NCBI GenBank assembly: GCA_001603005.1
Contig: LVAJ01000037.1
Location: 1 to 64,000 of the forward strand
Direction of reading: 5' to 3'
DNA: 64,000 nt
From: Clostridiales bacterium Firm_04
GTDB lineage: Bacteria > Bacillota > Clostridia > Oscillospirales > Ruminococcaceae
Below the pieces are notes generated by a model. It was not told where the DNA came from and made no database searches. It was given only the letters and a program-made list of their open reading frames with translations. The position numbers and the translations under genes were made by a program. Shown one piece after another: positions 10,982-20,649 of this stretch. The number at the start of each line of letters is the position of its first letter. The first letter of the stretch is position 1.

Positions 10982-12069
10982 ACTCGATGACGTTGCTGCG
11001 GGCGATGAGTGCGATTGACCCGCAGGATATGGAAGCAGCGCTCAACGCGTGCACAGCTGCAAACCCTGATCGCAAGACGATCCGGTTCACCCGAAGGGAC
11101 AGCAGCGAAGCCGTCAGCACGCGCGGAACTGTTCTGCCGAAGCAGTCCGAGAAAGCCGGAAGACGCATTGCCGTCGGCGGCTGGGCTGCCGCAGCGGCAT
11201 GTGTTGCCCTCATCACAGCAGCCGGTCTGTATTTCCGCCGGACCGAGGATGATCTGATGTTCCCGACTTCAGAACCCGAAAGCGCTGTGATCGTCAGCAG
11301 TACCGCGTCTGTTCCCCCCTTACATGAACAGACGACCGGAACTGTCCTGTCCGGAACAGACATTACGACCGAAGCACCTGTCATCGCAGCCGGTACTGTG
11401 ACGGCAGGATCGCAGACAGACGAGGCTCCGGAGGCGTCAACCGAACCCGCAGGCACAACAGAATCAGATATGCAGGAAACAACCGCAACGGAAGCAGAAT
11501 CTGCTCCGGAATCAGAGATGACAACCGCCCCGTCCGCCAATGTCCCCCGATCATCAGTCCCCGTTCTCATTGCGATGGCGGACGGCAGCGGCACTCTGAC
11601 ACGCGTAGACGGAAGCAATTCCCTTTACGAACCGAATTTTTACATCACATCGGATGCGTCCGAAATTGATCATGTTTTGAATGGCAGTGATCCGGTCTTC
11701 ACGGTCGGCACCGGACGAAAGTCCGAGGAAACCGTGGAGGGGATCCGTTCCGCACCGCAGATGATTCACATTTCATGGCAGATGCCGGATAACCGCTGGA
11801 CTTCCTACGGCATCCGGCAGGCAGAGGTTTCGCCGGACGGTACATTGCAGATGGATATTGCAATGTATTCCTACGGGGAAGCGGAACAGCCCGAAAATTG
11901 GATCTATCATACCGCACTGCTTGCAAAGGCGGGCGATCTGGACAGCATCAAAGATGTGAAGCTCAGCCTCTCCTATTATACAGATACAGAAGAAACCGGC
12001 ATCCGCAATTACATGCTTTATCAGCAATCACTGGCAGAAGATGTTTGGCTATCGCTTCTGCCGGAATAA
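10978..12069 (+). CDS. Membrane-anchored anti-sigma-like protein (module 1)
   Basis: Predicted partner and inhibitor of the sigma factor upstream; 363 residues from a GTG start overlapping the sigma stop by 4 bp. Residues 1-~60 are cytoplasmic (Asp/Arg-rich). One membrane span lies around 62-82 (GGWAAAAACVALITAAGLYF). A long Thr/Ser/Glu-rich stalk (~90-190) follows, then an exported beta-rich domain (~200-350). That domain resembles repeats in the secreted protein encoded next, with PDGTLQMDI-type strands followed by a YH...AGDL element. No zinc anti-sigma motif is present, so the anti-sigma role rests on gene order, topology and the two paralogous pairs. Confidence 0.7.
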   Translation: MNSMTLLRAMSAIDPQDMEAALNACTAANPDRKTIRFTRRDSSEAVSTRGTVLPKQSEKAGRRIAVGGWAAAAACVALITAAGLYFRRTEDDLMFPTSEPESAVIVSSTASVPPLHEQTTGTVLSGTDITTEAPVIAAGTVTAGSQTDEAPEASTEPAGTTESDMQETTATEAESAPESEMTTAPSANVPRSSVPVLIAMADGSGTLTRVDGSNSLYEPNFYITSDASEIDHVLNGSDPVFTVGTGRKSEETVEGIRSAPQMIHISWQMPDNRWTSYGIRQAEVSPDGTLQMDIAMYSYGEAEQPENWIYHTALLAKAGDLDSIKDVKLSLSYYTDTEETGIRNYMLYQQSLAEDVWLSLLPE

Positions 12070-12088
12070 ACATGGGAGGATCCGCAAT

Positions 12089-15000
12089 ATGAAAAAACAG
12101 TGCAGGCGGTCAGCAGGACTGCTGGCTGCTGCGGTTCTGCTGCAGAGCGCTGTCATGCATCCGTTTCCGCTGTCCGGAACAAAGGAGCTGACAGCGCAGG
12201 CAGCCGGATTTGATGCGCAATTTATTCAGCCGCGCGTGTATGAATATCATTTTGAAAACTTTGTAGCGCTTTACGATGAGAAAGCCAAACAGTGGTATGA
12301 CACCTCTTACAAACTGTATAGATCAGATACACCTCCCGTCCAGACGATGCAGGCATCGGACGAGGAGGGCGTTTCGCTTACATTGCATTTTGACACCGAA
12401 ACCGCCGAGATCACCGATCCGTCCGGCGTTGTGCATACCTGCACGGATACCTTCCGGAAAAGCTTCTTTGCCTCGCTGAAGGACATTGAACCGGAATACA
12501 AGCCGACCTATTATGACAAAGCGCAGCAGCGCGAGATCGTTGTGCCGAAGCCGGATTCTTTCCCGCTTTCGTTCTACTGTACGCCGACCTTCCGGTACAA
12601 TACGCCGGCAAAGGTCGTCTGTGATATCTGGCTCGGCGATTATCTGTGCGGTTATCTCGGCTATTCAAAGGATAAGCGCCTGAAATGGTATGAGGATGAG
12701 CCGGGCGATCCGGCGGATCCGGAAGGCGGTGCCGAATCGGAAAGCACGTATGATCCGGAGAACGGAAACGGCTATGTCGAGCCGTTCACGCGCACCGGCG
12801 ATTCCAACACCAACCGTGTCATTGATATCGCGGATGCGGTGCTGACCTGCCGCATCGCCGCAGAGGATCGCTCCGCATATATCTCGGATCTGGGCATGGC
12901 GCTTGCCGACCGGAACGCCGACGGCATCATTGATCTGGACGATGTGAGCGAGGTGCTGCTTGACGTCGCGCGGATCCCCTATGAGGAGCGCGTTCCGAAG
13001 GGTACGGTTCCGGTCATCAGCATGCAGACCGGCGCGCAAGCCGAATTTGAGACGCTGTTTGCAGATGTCAGCGGCAGAGATCATGCGTATGTCAAGTGCA
13101 TCGAGGGCGATGACTATGACGACTGGCATTTCGGATATGCGTCCCCCGGAATGCCTGTATTCAACGATTTTGCGATCCATTCCCTGACACTGGAGACAGA
13201 CGGGATGCTCACAGTCGATGCACTGATCACCGGCGGTGAGGAAAACAAGTCCGGCATGTCCTATGCAGTGGCTTCCGTGCGCGTTCCGCACGCATCCCTG
13301 CCGGCGGATATCCAGCCCGCATGGAGCTTCAACGAAATGCGTGCGCTTCCGGTATACGCAGCCAATATCCGGTATATTCCGGTGCGGGAGCTGCCGGAGG
13401 ATGCCGTTGCCGTCCGCGGATTCCTGCATCCGGCAACGGTTGTTGCGCCGGAAACATGGGATGCACTGGCAAGGCATTTCGGCTTTGCTGACGGCGAGGC
13501 GCTGGATCAGAAATTTCAGATGGAAAGTGATCCGACGCTCCTGCTGCAGAACTGCATCGAGGGCGAGGAAAACGATGTCTGGGATTTCGCATACGTCAAC
13601 GGCTGGCCGCGGCAGGGCTGGGCAGATCCGAAGATCAAGGATCTGGAACTGCTTCCCGATCACTCGCTGATCATCCGGACGGAGATCCGGCTGGATCCCG
13701 ATCCGCAGTCGGCGCAGAAGAACTTCATCTGGTTCCGCATCACGGTGCCGCACGGCGCACTTCCGGATAACATGACATCGTACTGGACGGTCGAAAAAAC
13801 GGAAAAACCGCGGGAGATCACGCCTGCACTGCGGTTCGTTACCGTTGATCCGGATTACAGTACGGATGCACTCAAAAAACCGGTATACTGCTTTTCCGGT
13901 CTGAAAGAAAGCGACGGCATCGTGCCGGAGGATGTGCGGCTGACAATGGAAGAAAAAGATCTGAGCATGTCCTATCAGTTATATTACGATGCCGCAGAGG
14001 CATATCAGAACGGTGACGCTGCACTCCGTGCGTGGTATCTTCGCGGTTCCGAGCTGAACGTGCTCGCGATCTATCTGCGCACCAAAGAAGCAGGCTTTGA
14101 CAATGTTTACGGCATCACGGGCGGTACCTTCGATTCAGGCGTTCTGACGCTGACGATCGCGGAATACCGTCCGCTGCCGGACAGCCGTGTTCCGGCGCAT
14201 TATGACAAGATCCTGATCCCGTTTCCGGCTGAAACAGGTGCGTTTCTGAAAAACATTGTTCTGCTGAAAGAAACATACTATGACCACGTCAATCGGAACG
14301 GTGAACTGGAAATGATGAAGGATGATTATCTGAATGCGGTTCAGGATGATCTGATCATCTTCGGTGACGCACCGAATATGCTGTCTGAGTACGAGGATCA
14401 CATTTCGGTTTCGGTTCTGGACGGCGCGACCGGCAAACCGCTGCCCGGCTGTGACGTTGTTCTGAGACGCGATATTCTGCGGAATCTGGATGAAACGCGG
14501 AGCGTCGTTGTCAGCGAATGGAACACATCCGAAGATACGGAAGGCAGCCGTCAGTTCACGGTCAGGCATCGTCAAAGCAACATAGACTATGGTTCCAATA
14601 TCAGAACGTGGTACGGCGTGTATATCACGGGTGTACCGGACGGCTATGTACTGCCGCCGAAGCTCCTGTTCAATGCGCCGTCTGTCGCAGCTGAATATTA
14701 CGAAAATCCCGATTGTTATGATGAAACGCTCGGATATTACCGTTATGCCTTTGATGAGGAAGACCTTGTCTCAAATGTTGAGATTCTGGTATATCCGGAA
14801 ACTGCACCGAAGACCATTCAATTCCGATTCTATGACGGCACGCATGCGCGTGAGCTTGATCCCGACGATCTGGGCGAATACACCAGCTTCAACCTGACAG
14901 ATCAGAATGACACCTGTTATCAGATCACAGACGACATGCTGCGCGAAGGCTTCTATCTGCCGGACGGCGATTATACAGCAGAGCTTTGTCTTGCGGATTC

Positions 15001-15178
15001 AGATTACAGCTTTACACCGTATGGCTGCGACGCATCGAACTGGGAAGCATTTCAGCAGAATGAGCCGGACTGGGAACCGATCACCGGCAGCCTGCACTTC
15101 TCCGTGAAGAACGGCATTGCCGATCATCCGAAGGTCGTGTATCAGATGCAGAACGCACCTTCTTACGCCAGCCCGTGA
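12089..15178 (+). CDS. Large secreted dockerin-like protein with repeated domains
   Basis: Exported 1029-residue protein. ATG at 12089 follows GGGAGGA by 8 bases and opens a signal peptide (MKKQCRRSAGLLAAAVLLQS). It has an N-terminal domain, then an internal dockerin-like pair at ~236-295 (DSNTNRVIDIADAV and DRNADGIIDLDDV). At least two homologous repeats follow (~305-417 and ~427-570; each has a FGYA/FAYV element, a charged strand and a VP-H-LP motif), with a possibly related segment to ~715. The C-terminal part (~770-1029) contains CnaB/SdrD-like segments (SVSVLDGATGKPLPGCDV). It lies 20 bp after the anti-sigma gene, so it is probably co-transcribed. No catalytic motif was recognised. Confidence 0.82.
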   Translation: MKKQCRRSAGLLAAAVLLQSAVMHPFPLSGTKELTAQAAGFDAQFIQPRVYEYHFENFVALYDEKAKQWYDTSYKLYRSDTPPVQTMQASDEEGVSLTLHFDTETAEITDPSGVVHTCTDTFRKSFFASLKDIEPEYKPTYYDKAQQREIVVPKPDSFPLSFYCTPTFRYNTPAKVVCDIWLGDYLCGYLGYSKDKRLKWYEDEPGDPADPEGGAESESTYDPENGNGYVEPFTRTGDSNTNRVIDIADAVLTCRIAAEDRSAYISDLGMALADRNADGIIDLDDVSEVLLDVARIPYEERVPKGTVPVISMQTGAQAEFETLFADVSGRDHAYVKCIEGDDYDDWHFGYASPGMPVFNDFAIHSLTLETDGMLTVDALITGGEENKSGMSYAVASVRVPHASLPADIQPAWSFNEMRALPVYAANIRYIPVRELPEDAVAVRGFLHPATVVAPETWDALARHFGFADGEALDQKFQMESDPTLLLQNCIEGEENDVWDFAYVNGWPRQGWADPKIKDLELLPDHSLIIRTEIRLDPDPQSAQKNFIWFRITVPHGALPDNMTSYWTVEKTEKPREITPALRFVTVDPDYSTDALKKPVYCFSGLKESDGIVPEDVRLTMEEKDLSMSYQLYYDAAEAYQNGDAALRAWYLRGSELNVLAIYLRTKEAGFDNVYGITGGTFDSGVLTLTIAEYRPLPDSRVPAHYDKILIPFPAETGAFLKNIVLLKETYYDHVNRNGELEMMKDDYLNAVQDDLIIFGDAPNMLSEYEDHISVSVLDGATGKPLPGCDVVLRRDILRNLDETRSVVVSEWNTSEDTEGSRQFTVRHRQSNIDYGSNIRTWYGVYITGVPDGYVLPPKLLFNAPSVAAEYYENPDCYDETLGYYRYAFDEEDLVSNVEILVYPETAPKTIQFRFYDGTHARELDPDDLGEYTSFNLTDQNDTCYQITDDMLREGFYLPDGDYTAELCLADSDYSFTPYGCDASNWEAFQQNEPDWEPITGSLHFSVKNGIADHPKVVYQMQNAPSYASP

Positions 15179-15211
15179 CTCTGGAACTGACATTTCCAAA
15201 ACCAAACACAA

Positions 15212-15250
15212 CCGCCTGACCGGTTATCCCGATCAGGCGGCTGTTGTTTT
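15212..15250. terminator. Bidirectional terminator
   Basis: CCGCCTGA and TCAGGCGG arms enclose a short loop and are followed by a T-rich stretch on the plus strand. It separates convergent genes at 12089-15178 and 15272-16849. Confidence 0.8.
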
Positions 15251-15271
15251 CTGTTATCCGTATCCCGCGTG

Positions 15272-16849
15272 TTACGAGAGCGTCAGCATCGCACCGATAC
15301 TGCCGGTCACGCTGTCCGCTTCCTGCTCCGTGAAGCCGATGCCTTCGAGCACCTTGCCCGCAAACCGCAGAAGGCTCTTTTGATCTGTGTACTCCGTGAA
15401 TGCCTTATCCGGCTCATCCGGCGAGAGGCGATAGGCGCTGTCCGCATCCGGCAGAACCGGAGCAGCTGCGTCCTTCTGCGTGCAGATCAGCATGAACTCG
15501 CCGTAATCCGTACCCTTGACGGTCACAGGGAAGCTGACCTTCTGGGTATCGCCGTCCGCATCGAATGTCAGGTCGATCGGATCCGTTTCCGGATTGGTGA
15601 CAGTGACCTTTCCGGAGAGCATGCCGCGTCCGTTCTCGCTGAACACGATGTCCGAGAACGCCGCTTTGACTTCTTCCGGATCGCCGATGCCCTTGTTCAC
15701 GCTGCATACCATTGTGCCGTTCAGACCGGAATTCTGTTTCTGTGCATCCGCGGTCATGCGCAAGCCGCATGCAGCGTCGTCGAGGCAGCGCAGCTCCAGC
15801 GCATAGTTTCCGTCCGACATGCCGGCTGCTGCAAAGAATGTGACGTCATCGGACTTGCAGTTCCAGCCGCGGATCGTGCCGGTTGCATCGACATAGGTCG
15901 TCAGGTTCACCGTGTCGGCGTCCTCAAAGTTTTCCATGCCGGCGCGGATGGATTCCTCGCTCTGATCGAGGAACTTGTCATAGGCTTCCTGCATCGGCAT
16001 GAGCTTTTTCAGCACGGTATCCGATCTTGCCGCTTCCGTCATTTGCAGCAGAACCCCGAAAGCCTGCTTTGCGGGGATCTCCGCATCCAGCGCCGTATAA
16101 TTCGTGACAATGCTGCCGATCGGCACCTCTGCATGCTTTTCGATATTGAATGTCTCAAAGTCCTGAATCAGCATCCGGCTGTACTTGTCAAAGGTCTGGG
16201 ATGCTTCGGCAGGGGAGGGGCGCTCCTGCTTGGTGAACTTCGGGACTTCGAGCCCGTTCTCCGCGAGCAGCTCGCCGTAATCCGTGCGGATCCAGCGCTC
16301 ATTCAGATCGGGCAGCCGGCAGAATGACTGCTGTGCTGCGAGATCGGCAGCGCCCTCTGCCGTGATGATGTTCTTGTCATTGCGCAGCAGGCTCATCTGC
16401 ACCGTGCCCGCCTGATCGGTCGCAGCTGCGTTGATTTTCAGGGAGATCGTTTCGGTCTCCTCCTCGATCCGCGTGATCGGATCGCCGATCTGACTGCCGA
16501 GCATGCTGCCGGGGAAAAGCTCCTTCAGTTCTGCACGCGCGCTGTCAGACAGCGTGAACCGCATCTCTGCGTCCACATTCTGCCCGCCGGCAGCGCGGGT
16601 TTCGGCTTCTGTCGCCGCGCTTTCGATCAGCGTGCAGGCATCCGTGATGTTCTTGTCATATACCCATTCAAAATATTCCTTCGGATCCGAAAATGCAAGC
16701 TTTGCCTGATTTTTCACGGTATCGGAAAGCGCATAAGCCGCAGCACATCCGCCCGCCGCAACAACTGCGACGCCCGCAATTCCTGCGATCTTCGGGGCAA
16801 GGCGATGCTTTTTGGTCTCATAGCCGTACCATTCATCTTTTCTGCTCAT
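15272..16849 (-). CDS. Conserved membrane-anchored protein of unknown function
   Basis: 525 residues. A short basic cytoplasmic N-terminus (~1-20) is followed by one membrane span (~21-43, PKIAGIAGVAVVAAGGCAAAYAL) and a large exported domain without a recognised catalytic motif. The exterior has Asp/Glu-rich beta-type repeats and ends in GSIGAMLTLS. The start at 16849 has only a weak GAAAG-type ribosome site. It has its own consensus promoter (16934-16962) divergent from the next gene. Proteins of this shape occur in ruminococci, but I cannot name a family. It could be a surface scaffold or sensor. Confidence 0.7.
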   Translation of the reverse strand: MSRKDEWYGYETKKHRLAPKIAGIAGVAVVAAGGCAAAYALSDTVKNQAKLAFSDPKEYFEWVYDKNITDACTLIESAATEAETRAAGGQNVDAEMRFTLSDSARAELKELFPGSMLGSQIGDPITRIEEETETISLKINAAATDQAGTVQMSLLRNDKNIITAEGAADLAAQQSFCRLPDLNERWIRTDYGELLAENGLEVPKFTKQERPSPAEASQTFDKYSRMLIQDFETFNIEKHAEVPIGSIVTNYTALDAEIPAKQAFGVLLQMTEAARSDTVLKKLMPMQEAYDKFLDQSEESIRAGMENFEDADTVNLTTYVDATGTIRGWNCKSDDVTFFAAAGMSDGNYALELRCLDDAACGLRMTADAQKQNSGLNGTMVCSVNKGIGDPEEVKAAFSDIVFSENGRGMLSGKVTVTNPETDPIDLTFDADGDTQKVSFPVTVKGTDYGEFMLICTQKDAAAPVLPDADSAYRLSPDEPDKAFTEYTDQKSLLRFAGKVLEGIGFTEQEADSVTGSIGAMLTLS

Positions 16850-16933
16850 TCTGTTCGCTCACTTTCTGCATTTTACAATGCGTCATTGCAAATCTGAACC
16901 CACTTCTTCTACAGATTTTTCTGTATTGGATGT

Positions 16934-16962
16934 ATTATAGCATATTGCGGACGTAAAGTCAA
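16934..16962 (-). promoter_or_regulatory. Sigma-A promoter of the 15272-16849 gene
   Basis: TTGACT (16957-16962) and TATAAT (16934-16939), 17 bp apart on the minus strand. Confidence 0.8.
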
Positions 16963-17019
16963 GAAACAAACGGTAACAAACCGGTCACAGCGCTGAAATG
17001 ATTTCGGGCAGGGGAATCC

Positions 17020-17048
17020 TTGACAAAATGCGCGAATTATGGTAAAAT
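17020..17048 (+). promoter_or_regulatory. Sigma-A promoter of the CPBP-like gene at 17080
   Basis: TTGACA (17020-17025) and TAAAAT (17043-17048) with 17-bp spacing. Confidence 0.8.
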
Positions 17049-17079
17049 AAACAGCATCTGACAAAAAGGAGATACCCGC

Positions 17080-17808
17080 ATGAGCATGAAACAACCTGTT
17101 ACGCCCTGCCCGAAGGCGCGGAAAAAGCAGCTGACCGCCGATCTCTGCATCATCGGGCTTGTGACATTTCTGGTGCTCGGCATTGTGCTGTTCGGCTGGG
17201 GCAGCGGCATGAACACCTTCGGCAGGAACACGGATATTCCGATCGTCCTGCGCGTTCTGGTGATCGGCGGCTGCGCACAGTTCGGCGTTGCAGGGCTCGG
17301 CATCACGCTGGTCTGCCTGCTGCGGAAGGAGCCGTTCACGAAATTCGGTCTGACGACGAAAAATCTGATCCCTGCGCTGCTGCTGAGCCTTGCCTGCTGC
17401 GTGCCCGACCTGATCTTTCAGGCAGCCCGCGGCAATGTGCATGCATGGTGCCCGTTCATTGACGTGAACTCGACCGCCGAGGTGCTTGCGGGCACGCTGC
17501 CATCGAAGGTGCTCGGCATGCTGATCACAGCGGTCTGCTGGGGCTTTTTCGAGGGCTTCAATTATGTTGTGATCCGCGACAAGATCAGCGAAATGTACCC
17601 GTCGCGCTTCCGCTTCTGGGATGTCGGCGCATTTGTCTGCGCGGTCATGTGCATTCTGATCCACGGTGCGGTCGGCGTGACGCCCTCGGCGCTGCTGGAA
17701 ATGTTCCTGACGATGTTCCTGATCTATGGCATGCTGATCGTCCGGAAGGAGACCGGCAATGCATGGGGCTGCGTTCTGATTTTCTTTGTGTACTGGAACG
17801 CGCTCTGA
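17080..17808 (+). CDS. CPBP-like intramembrane protein
   Basis: 242-residue integral membrane protein with about six hydrophobic segments. The segment FFEGFNYVVIRDK and the later CILIHG resemble the Glu..Arg and His motifs of the CPBP (CAAX protease/bacteriocin-processing, Abi-type) family, which supports a membrane protease-like fold. Whether it is active cannot be told; only one clear glutamate is present where EExxxR is usual. AAAAGGAG precedes the start. It is transcribed alone and ended by the terminator at 17832-17864. Confidence 0.65.
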   Translation: MSMKQPVTPCPKARKKQLTADLCIIGLVTFLVLGIVLFGWGSGMNTFGRNTDIPIVLRVLVIGGCAQFGVAGLGITLVCLLRKEPFTKFGLTTKNLIPALLLSLACCVPDLIFQAARGNVHAWCPFIDVNSTAEVLAGTLPSKVLGMLITAVCWGFFEGFNYVVIRDKISEMYPSRFRFWDVGAFVCAVMCILIHGAVGVTPSALLEMFLTMFLIYGMLIVRKETGNAWGCVLIFFVYWNAL

Positions 17809-17831
17809 ATCCCTGTTTCCCATACAAAAGA

Positions 17832-17864
17832 AATCCCCGAAGTGATTTTCGGGGATTATTTTTC
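17832..17864 (+). terminator. Intrinsic terminator of the 17080 gene
   Basis: AATCCCCGAA pairs with TTCGGGGATT across a six-base loop, followed by a T-rich tract. Confidence 0.9.
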
Positions 17865-17876
17865 ATCATTCACGAT

Positions 17877-18016
17877 TTGGGAGCAGTTACGCCACAGAAG
17901 CCGCGATCAGCGGCGTGTACTGCGAATGCTGGGACAGTCCGCGAAACCGGCTCCCGGAGGGAAATGCCCGCGGGGGCTCCCCGCCCGGAGGGGCATGGAG
18001 GCGGGCACTGCCCGCT
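17877..18016 (-). repeat. GC-rich intergenic repeat, family 1 (partial copy)
   Basis: On the minus strand it begins with a GCGGGCAGTGCCCGC palindrome, continues through CTCCGGGAGCCGGTTTCGCG and GCGGCTTCTGTGGCGTAACT, and ends at CTGCTCCCA. Matching copies lie at 52896-53160 and 57878-58065, and a fragment at 23690-23790. Confidence 0.8.
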
Positions 18017-19700
18017 AGGTGCAGTCCCAATGACTGTACAGCAGGCAGAGTTCGTCCCTGCACTTCAGAAAGACCTTGCCGAGCACCGGATCAAACTGCG
18101 TGCCCAGCGAATCCTCAATGATCGCGAATGCAGCTTCCGGCGTCAGCGCTTCCTTATAGCACCGCTTGCTCACCAGTGCGTCAAACACATCCGCCAGCGC
18201 CATGATCCGCGCTTCAACCGGGATCTCCTCACCCTTGCAGTGCTCCGGATAGCCGCCGCCGTCATAGCGCTCGTGATGATAATGCGCAATGTTCACGGCG
18301 ATCCGCACAAAATCCTCGTTATCGACCTCATGCAGCACCTTTTGCAGGATCTTTGCGCCCTCTGCCGGATGCTTCTGCATCTCCGCCATTTCCGCGTCCG
18401 TAAAGCGGTCCGGCTTGCGCAGGATCACATCATCGACCGCGATCTTGCCGAGGTCATGCATCGGCGCCGCCTTCGTGACATTGTGCAGAAACTGCCTGTC
18501 CAGCCCGAGCGCCTCGCAGACCTCCGGCTCCTGCAGCAGCCGCTTTGCAAATACCCGCACCACATGGCTCGTCCGGTTGATATGCCCGCCGGTACTGTTG
18601 TCGCGGCTTTCGACCACGCTTGCCATGCCGGTGATGATCGAGTTCTGCACCTTGCGGATATGCTCGGTTTTCTCCTCGACCTCGAATTGCAGCTTGGTGT
18701 TATAATTGTTCAGCAGGCGCACATATTTCTGCTGCTCGGTGTCATCTTCCAGAAGCAGACCGTAGCCGACGATCTCGTCTTTCTTTTTCAGCGCCGTGAC
18801 CTTCCGCTCGAATGCCTCGTCGCCCATTTCAAAATGCGTGCTGTTCGCGGTAAACAGCGTCATGACACGTTCCGGGATCCGCTCGTTCTGCCCCAGCTTT
18901 TCCAGCTCCGGAAAGAGCGCTTTTGCATGGGAATTGGCATCGAGATAGCCGTATTGATTATCCGTGATGATATACGGATTTTCCATTTGCTTGAAAACCC
19001 ACTCGTGACCGGAATCCGTGACGCCGAAAAAGCTGTCCGTCAGCATGCTGATGACGACCGACAGCAGCGACAGCGAACAGAATACCGGCAGCAGTTCGAG
19101 CTTCGGCTTGGTCAGCAATTGCAGCAGGATCGCCGCCGTAATGATGAACTGCGCCGCCGCAAGCCGTCCGAGATTGCGCTTTTCGGCAGGCAGTCTGTTT
19201 TTGGAGCGCCGGTAGATCGTGAAAAACAGTCCGAACAGCAGCGCACAAAGCAGAAACGTGTTCCGGATCATATAGAGCGAGGACTGCGTGACCTCTGCGG
19301 TGAACACATGGAATGTCTCATGCCGGACAAAATGATAATGCCCGATCAGACGCTCCCGCATCGGCAGATGCCACTGCACCGCAACGACAATGCATTCAAA
19401 TGCACCCCAGCCGAGCAGCACAGCCTTCGGTACCCGCAGCCGCAGATATGCCAGCACAAAGCAGATGAAAAAATAGTAGAACATTGCGGTGCCGAAAAAC
19501 TCGAACCGGTATGCCATATCGGCTTCCGCTTCGGTATTCGCAGTTTCCATGAGCAGCGCACCGGCATTCATCACCAGACAGCCGATGCCCGTCAGCATCA
19601 GGCGGATGCTGCTCTCGCTTTGCTGCTGACTCCGCAGCAATGCCGCAGCGCCCGCAAGCGGAATGATGATCGCCAGAATTTCCAGTAACACGATCAACAT
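18015..19700 (-). CDS. Membrane HD-GYP domain protein (c-di-GMP phosphodiesterase)
   Basis: 561 residues. The N-terminal ~230 residues form seven to eight membrane spans in the pattern of the histidine-kinase 7TM sensor. A PAS-like region (~240-330) and a short coiled coil follow. The HD-GYP domain (~345-550) has MHDLGKIAVDD, then HHERYDGGGYPEHCKGEEIP and ARIMALADVFDAL. The HD pair and the GYP motif are intact, so hydrolysis of cyclic di-GMP is expected. GGAGGTGACC precedes the start. It probably tunes sessile versus motile behaviour; no signal is identifiable. Confidence 0.9.
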   Translation of the reverse strand: MLIVLLEILAIIIPLAGAAALLRSQQQSESSIRLMLTGIGCLVMNAGALLMETANTEAEADMAYRFEFFGTAMFYYFFICFVLAYLRLRVPKAVLLGWGAFECIVVAVQWHLPMRERLIGHYHFVRHETFHVFTAEVTQSSLYMIRNTFLLCALLFGLFFTIYRRSKNRLPAEKRNLGRLAAAQFIITAAILLQLLTKPKLELLPVFCSLSLLSVVISMLTDSFFGVTDSGHEWVFKQMENPYIITDNQYGYLDANSHAKALFPELEKLGQNERIPERVMTLFTANSTHFEMGDEAFERKVTALKKKDEIVGYGLLLEDDTEQQKYVRLLNNYNTKLQFEVEEKTEHIRKVQNSIITGMASVVESRDNSTGGHINRTSHVVRVFAKRLLQEPEVCEALGLDRQFLHNVTKAAPMHDLGKIAVDDVILRKPDRFTDAEMAEMQKHPAEGAKILQKVLHEVDNEDFVRIAVNIAHYHHERYDGGGYPEHCKGEEIPVEARIMALADVFDALVSKRCYKEALTPEAAFAIIEDSLGTQFDPVLGKVFLKCRDELCLLYSHWDCT

Positions 19701-19727
19701 TGCAGGTCACCTCCTTCTGTCCTCTTT

Positions 19728-19756
19728 ATTATATACCAGAATGCACGAAAATGCAA
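19728..19756 (-). promoter_or_regulatory. Sigma-A promoter of the HD-GYP gene
   Basis: TTGCAT (19751-19756) and TATAAT (19728-19733), 17 bp apart on the minus strand. Confidence 0.75.
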
Positions 19757-19770
19757 GTATTTTATTGCTG

Positions 19771-20634
19771 TCAGAAGAATGTCAGCTGCTCATAGGCAGG
19801 CGGCAGTTCCCGCAGATAGGCAAACACCTGCTCCGGTTCATGCAGAATGCCGTGCGCGGCGCATGTATCCTGAAATATCCGCATCAGCCGGTTATGCTGC
19901 GGGCTGACGATCTCGTAGGCATTGCCGTAGGTCTGCTCGTAGCGGCGGCGCAGTCCGGGGAAATGCCTGTCCAGCGCCGCATAGAAATATTCGCGGTCGC
20001 CGTCGCGCAGCGTCACGCCGATGCCGAAGCAGACGATCCCTTTCACCTGCGCGTCGATGCAGTATTGCAGGATGCCGCGCAGATTTTCTTCGGTATCGTT
20101 GAGCCACGGCAGCAGCGGCGACAGCCAGACGACTGTCGGGATGCCGTGCGCCTGCATCATTTGCAGCACCTCGAATCGCCGCGCCGTCGTGCAGACATGC
20201 GGTTCCAGAATGCGGCAGAGCGCTTCGTCAAAGGTTGTCAGCGTCATCTGCACGACCGCTTTCTGCTGCGTGTTGATCTGTTCCAGCAAATCGAGATCCC
20301 GCAGCACGAGATCCGATTTTGTCAGCACTGCCGCGCCGAAATCGTACTGCGCGATCAGTTCCAGACAGCGCCGCGTCAGGCGCAGCTCCCGCTCGACCGG
20401 CAGATACGGATCGCACATGGAGCCTGTCCCGATCATGCATTTTTTCCGTTTGCTGCGCAATGCCTGTTCCAGCAGCGCCGGCGCATTTTCCTTGACCTCG
20501 ATATCCTCGAAATCATGCGAAAACTGATAGCAGGTGCTCCGGCTGTCGCAGTAGATGCAGCCGTGCAGACAGCCGCGGTAAAGGTTCATGCCGTTCTGCG
20601 CCGAGAGAATGGATTTTGCCTGTACGGTATGCAT
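19771..20634 (-). CDS. Radical SAM protein, SPL-like family
   Basis: 287 residues. The cluster motif RGCLHGCIYCDSR (C-x3-C-x2-C) near residue 20 binds the [4Fe-4S]-SAM centre. The flanking NLYRGC and the later GTGSMCDPYLPVE element match the spore-photoproduct-lyase-like/Rv2578c group, whose substrates are mostly unknown. The SPL-specific distal cysteine is not evident, so DNA photolesion repair is not claimed. GAAAGGAG lies 6 bases before ATG. The gene follows a DUF4291 gene by 15 bp and is likely co-transcribed with it. Confidence 0.82.
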   Translation of the reverse strand: MHTVQAKSILSAQNGMNLYRGCLHGCIYCDSRSTCYQFSHDFEDIEVKENAPALLEQALRSKRKKCMIGTGSMCDPYLPVERELRLTRRCLELIAQYDFGAAVLTKSDLVLRDLDLLEQINTQQKAVVQMTLTTFDEALCRILEPHVCTTARRFEVLQMMQAHGIPTVVWLSPLLPWLNDTEENLRGILQYCIDAQVKGIVCFGIGVTLRDGDREYFYAALDRHFPGLRRRYEQTYGNAYEIVSPQHNRLMRIFQDTCAAHGILHEPEQVFAYLRELPPAYEQLTFF

Positions 20635-20649
20635 TGCATGCTCCTTTCG

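Noticed and set aside
17649..19688. 679-codon plus-strand frame opposite the HD-GYP gene
   Set aside because: Shadow of the HD-GYP gene extended through a repeat.
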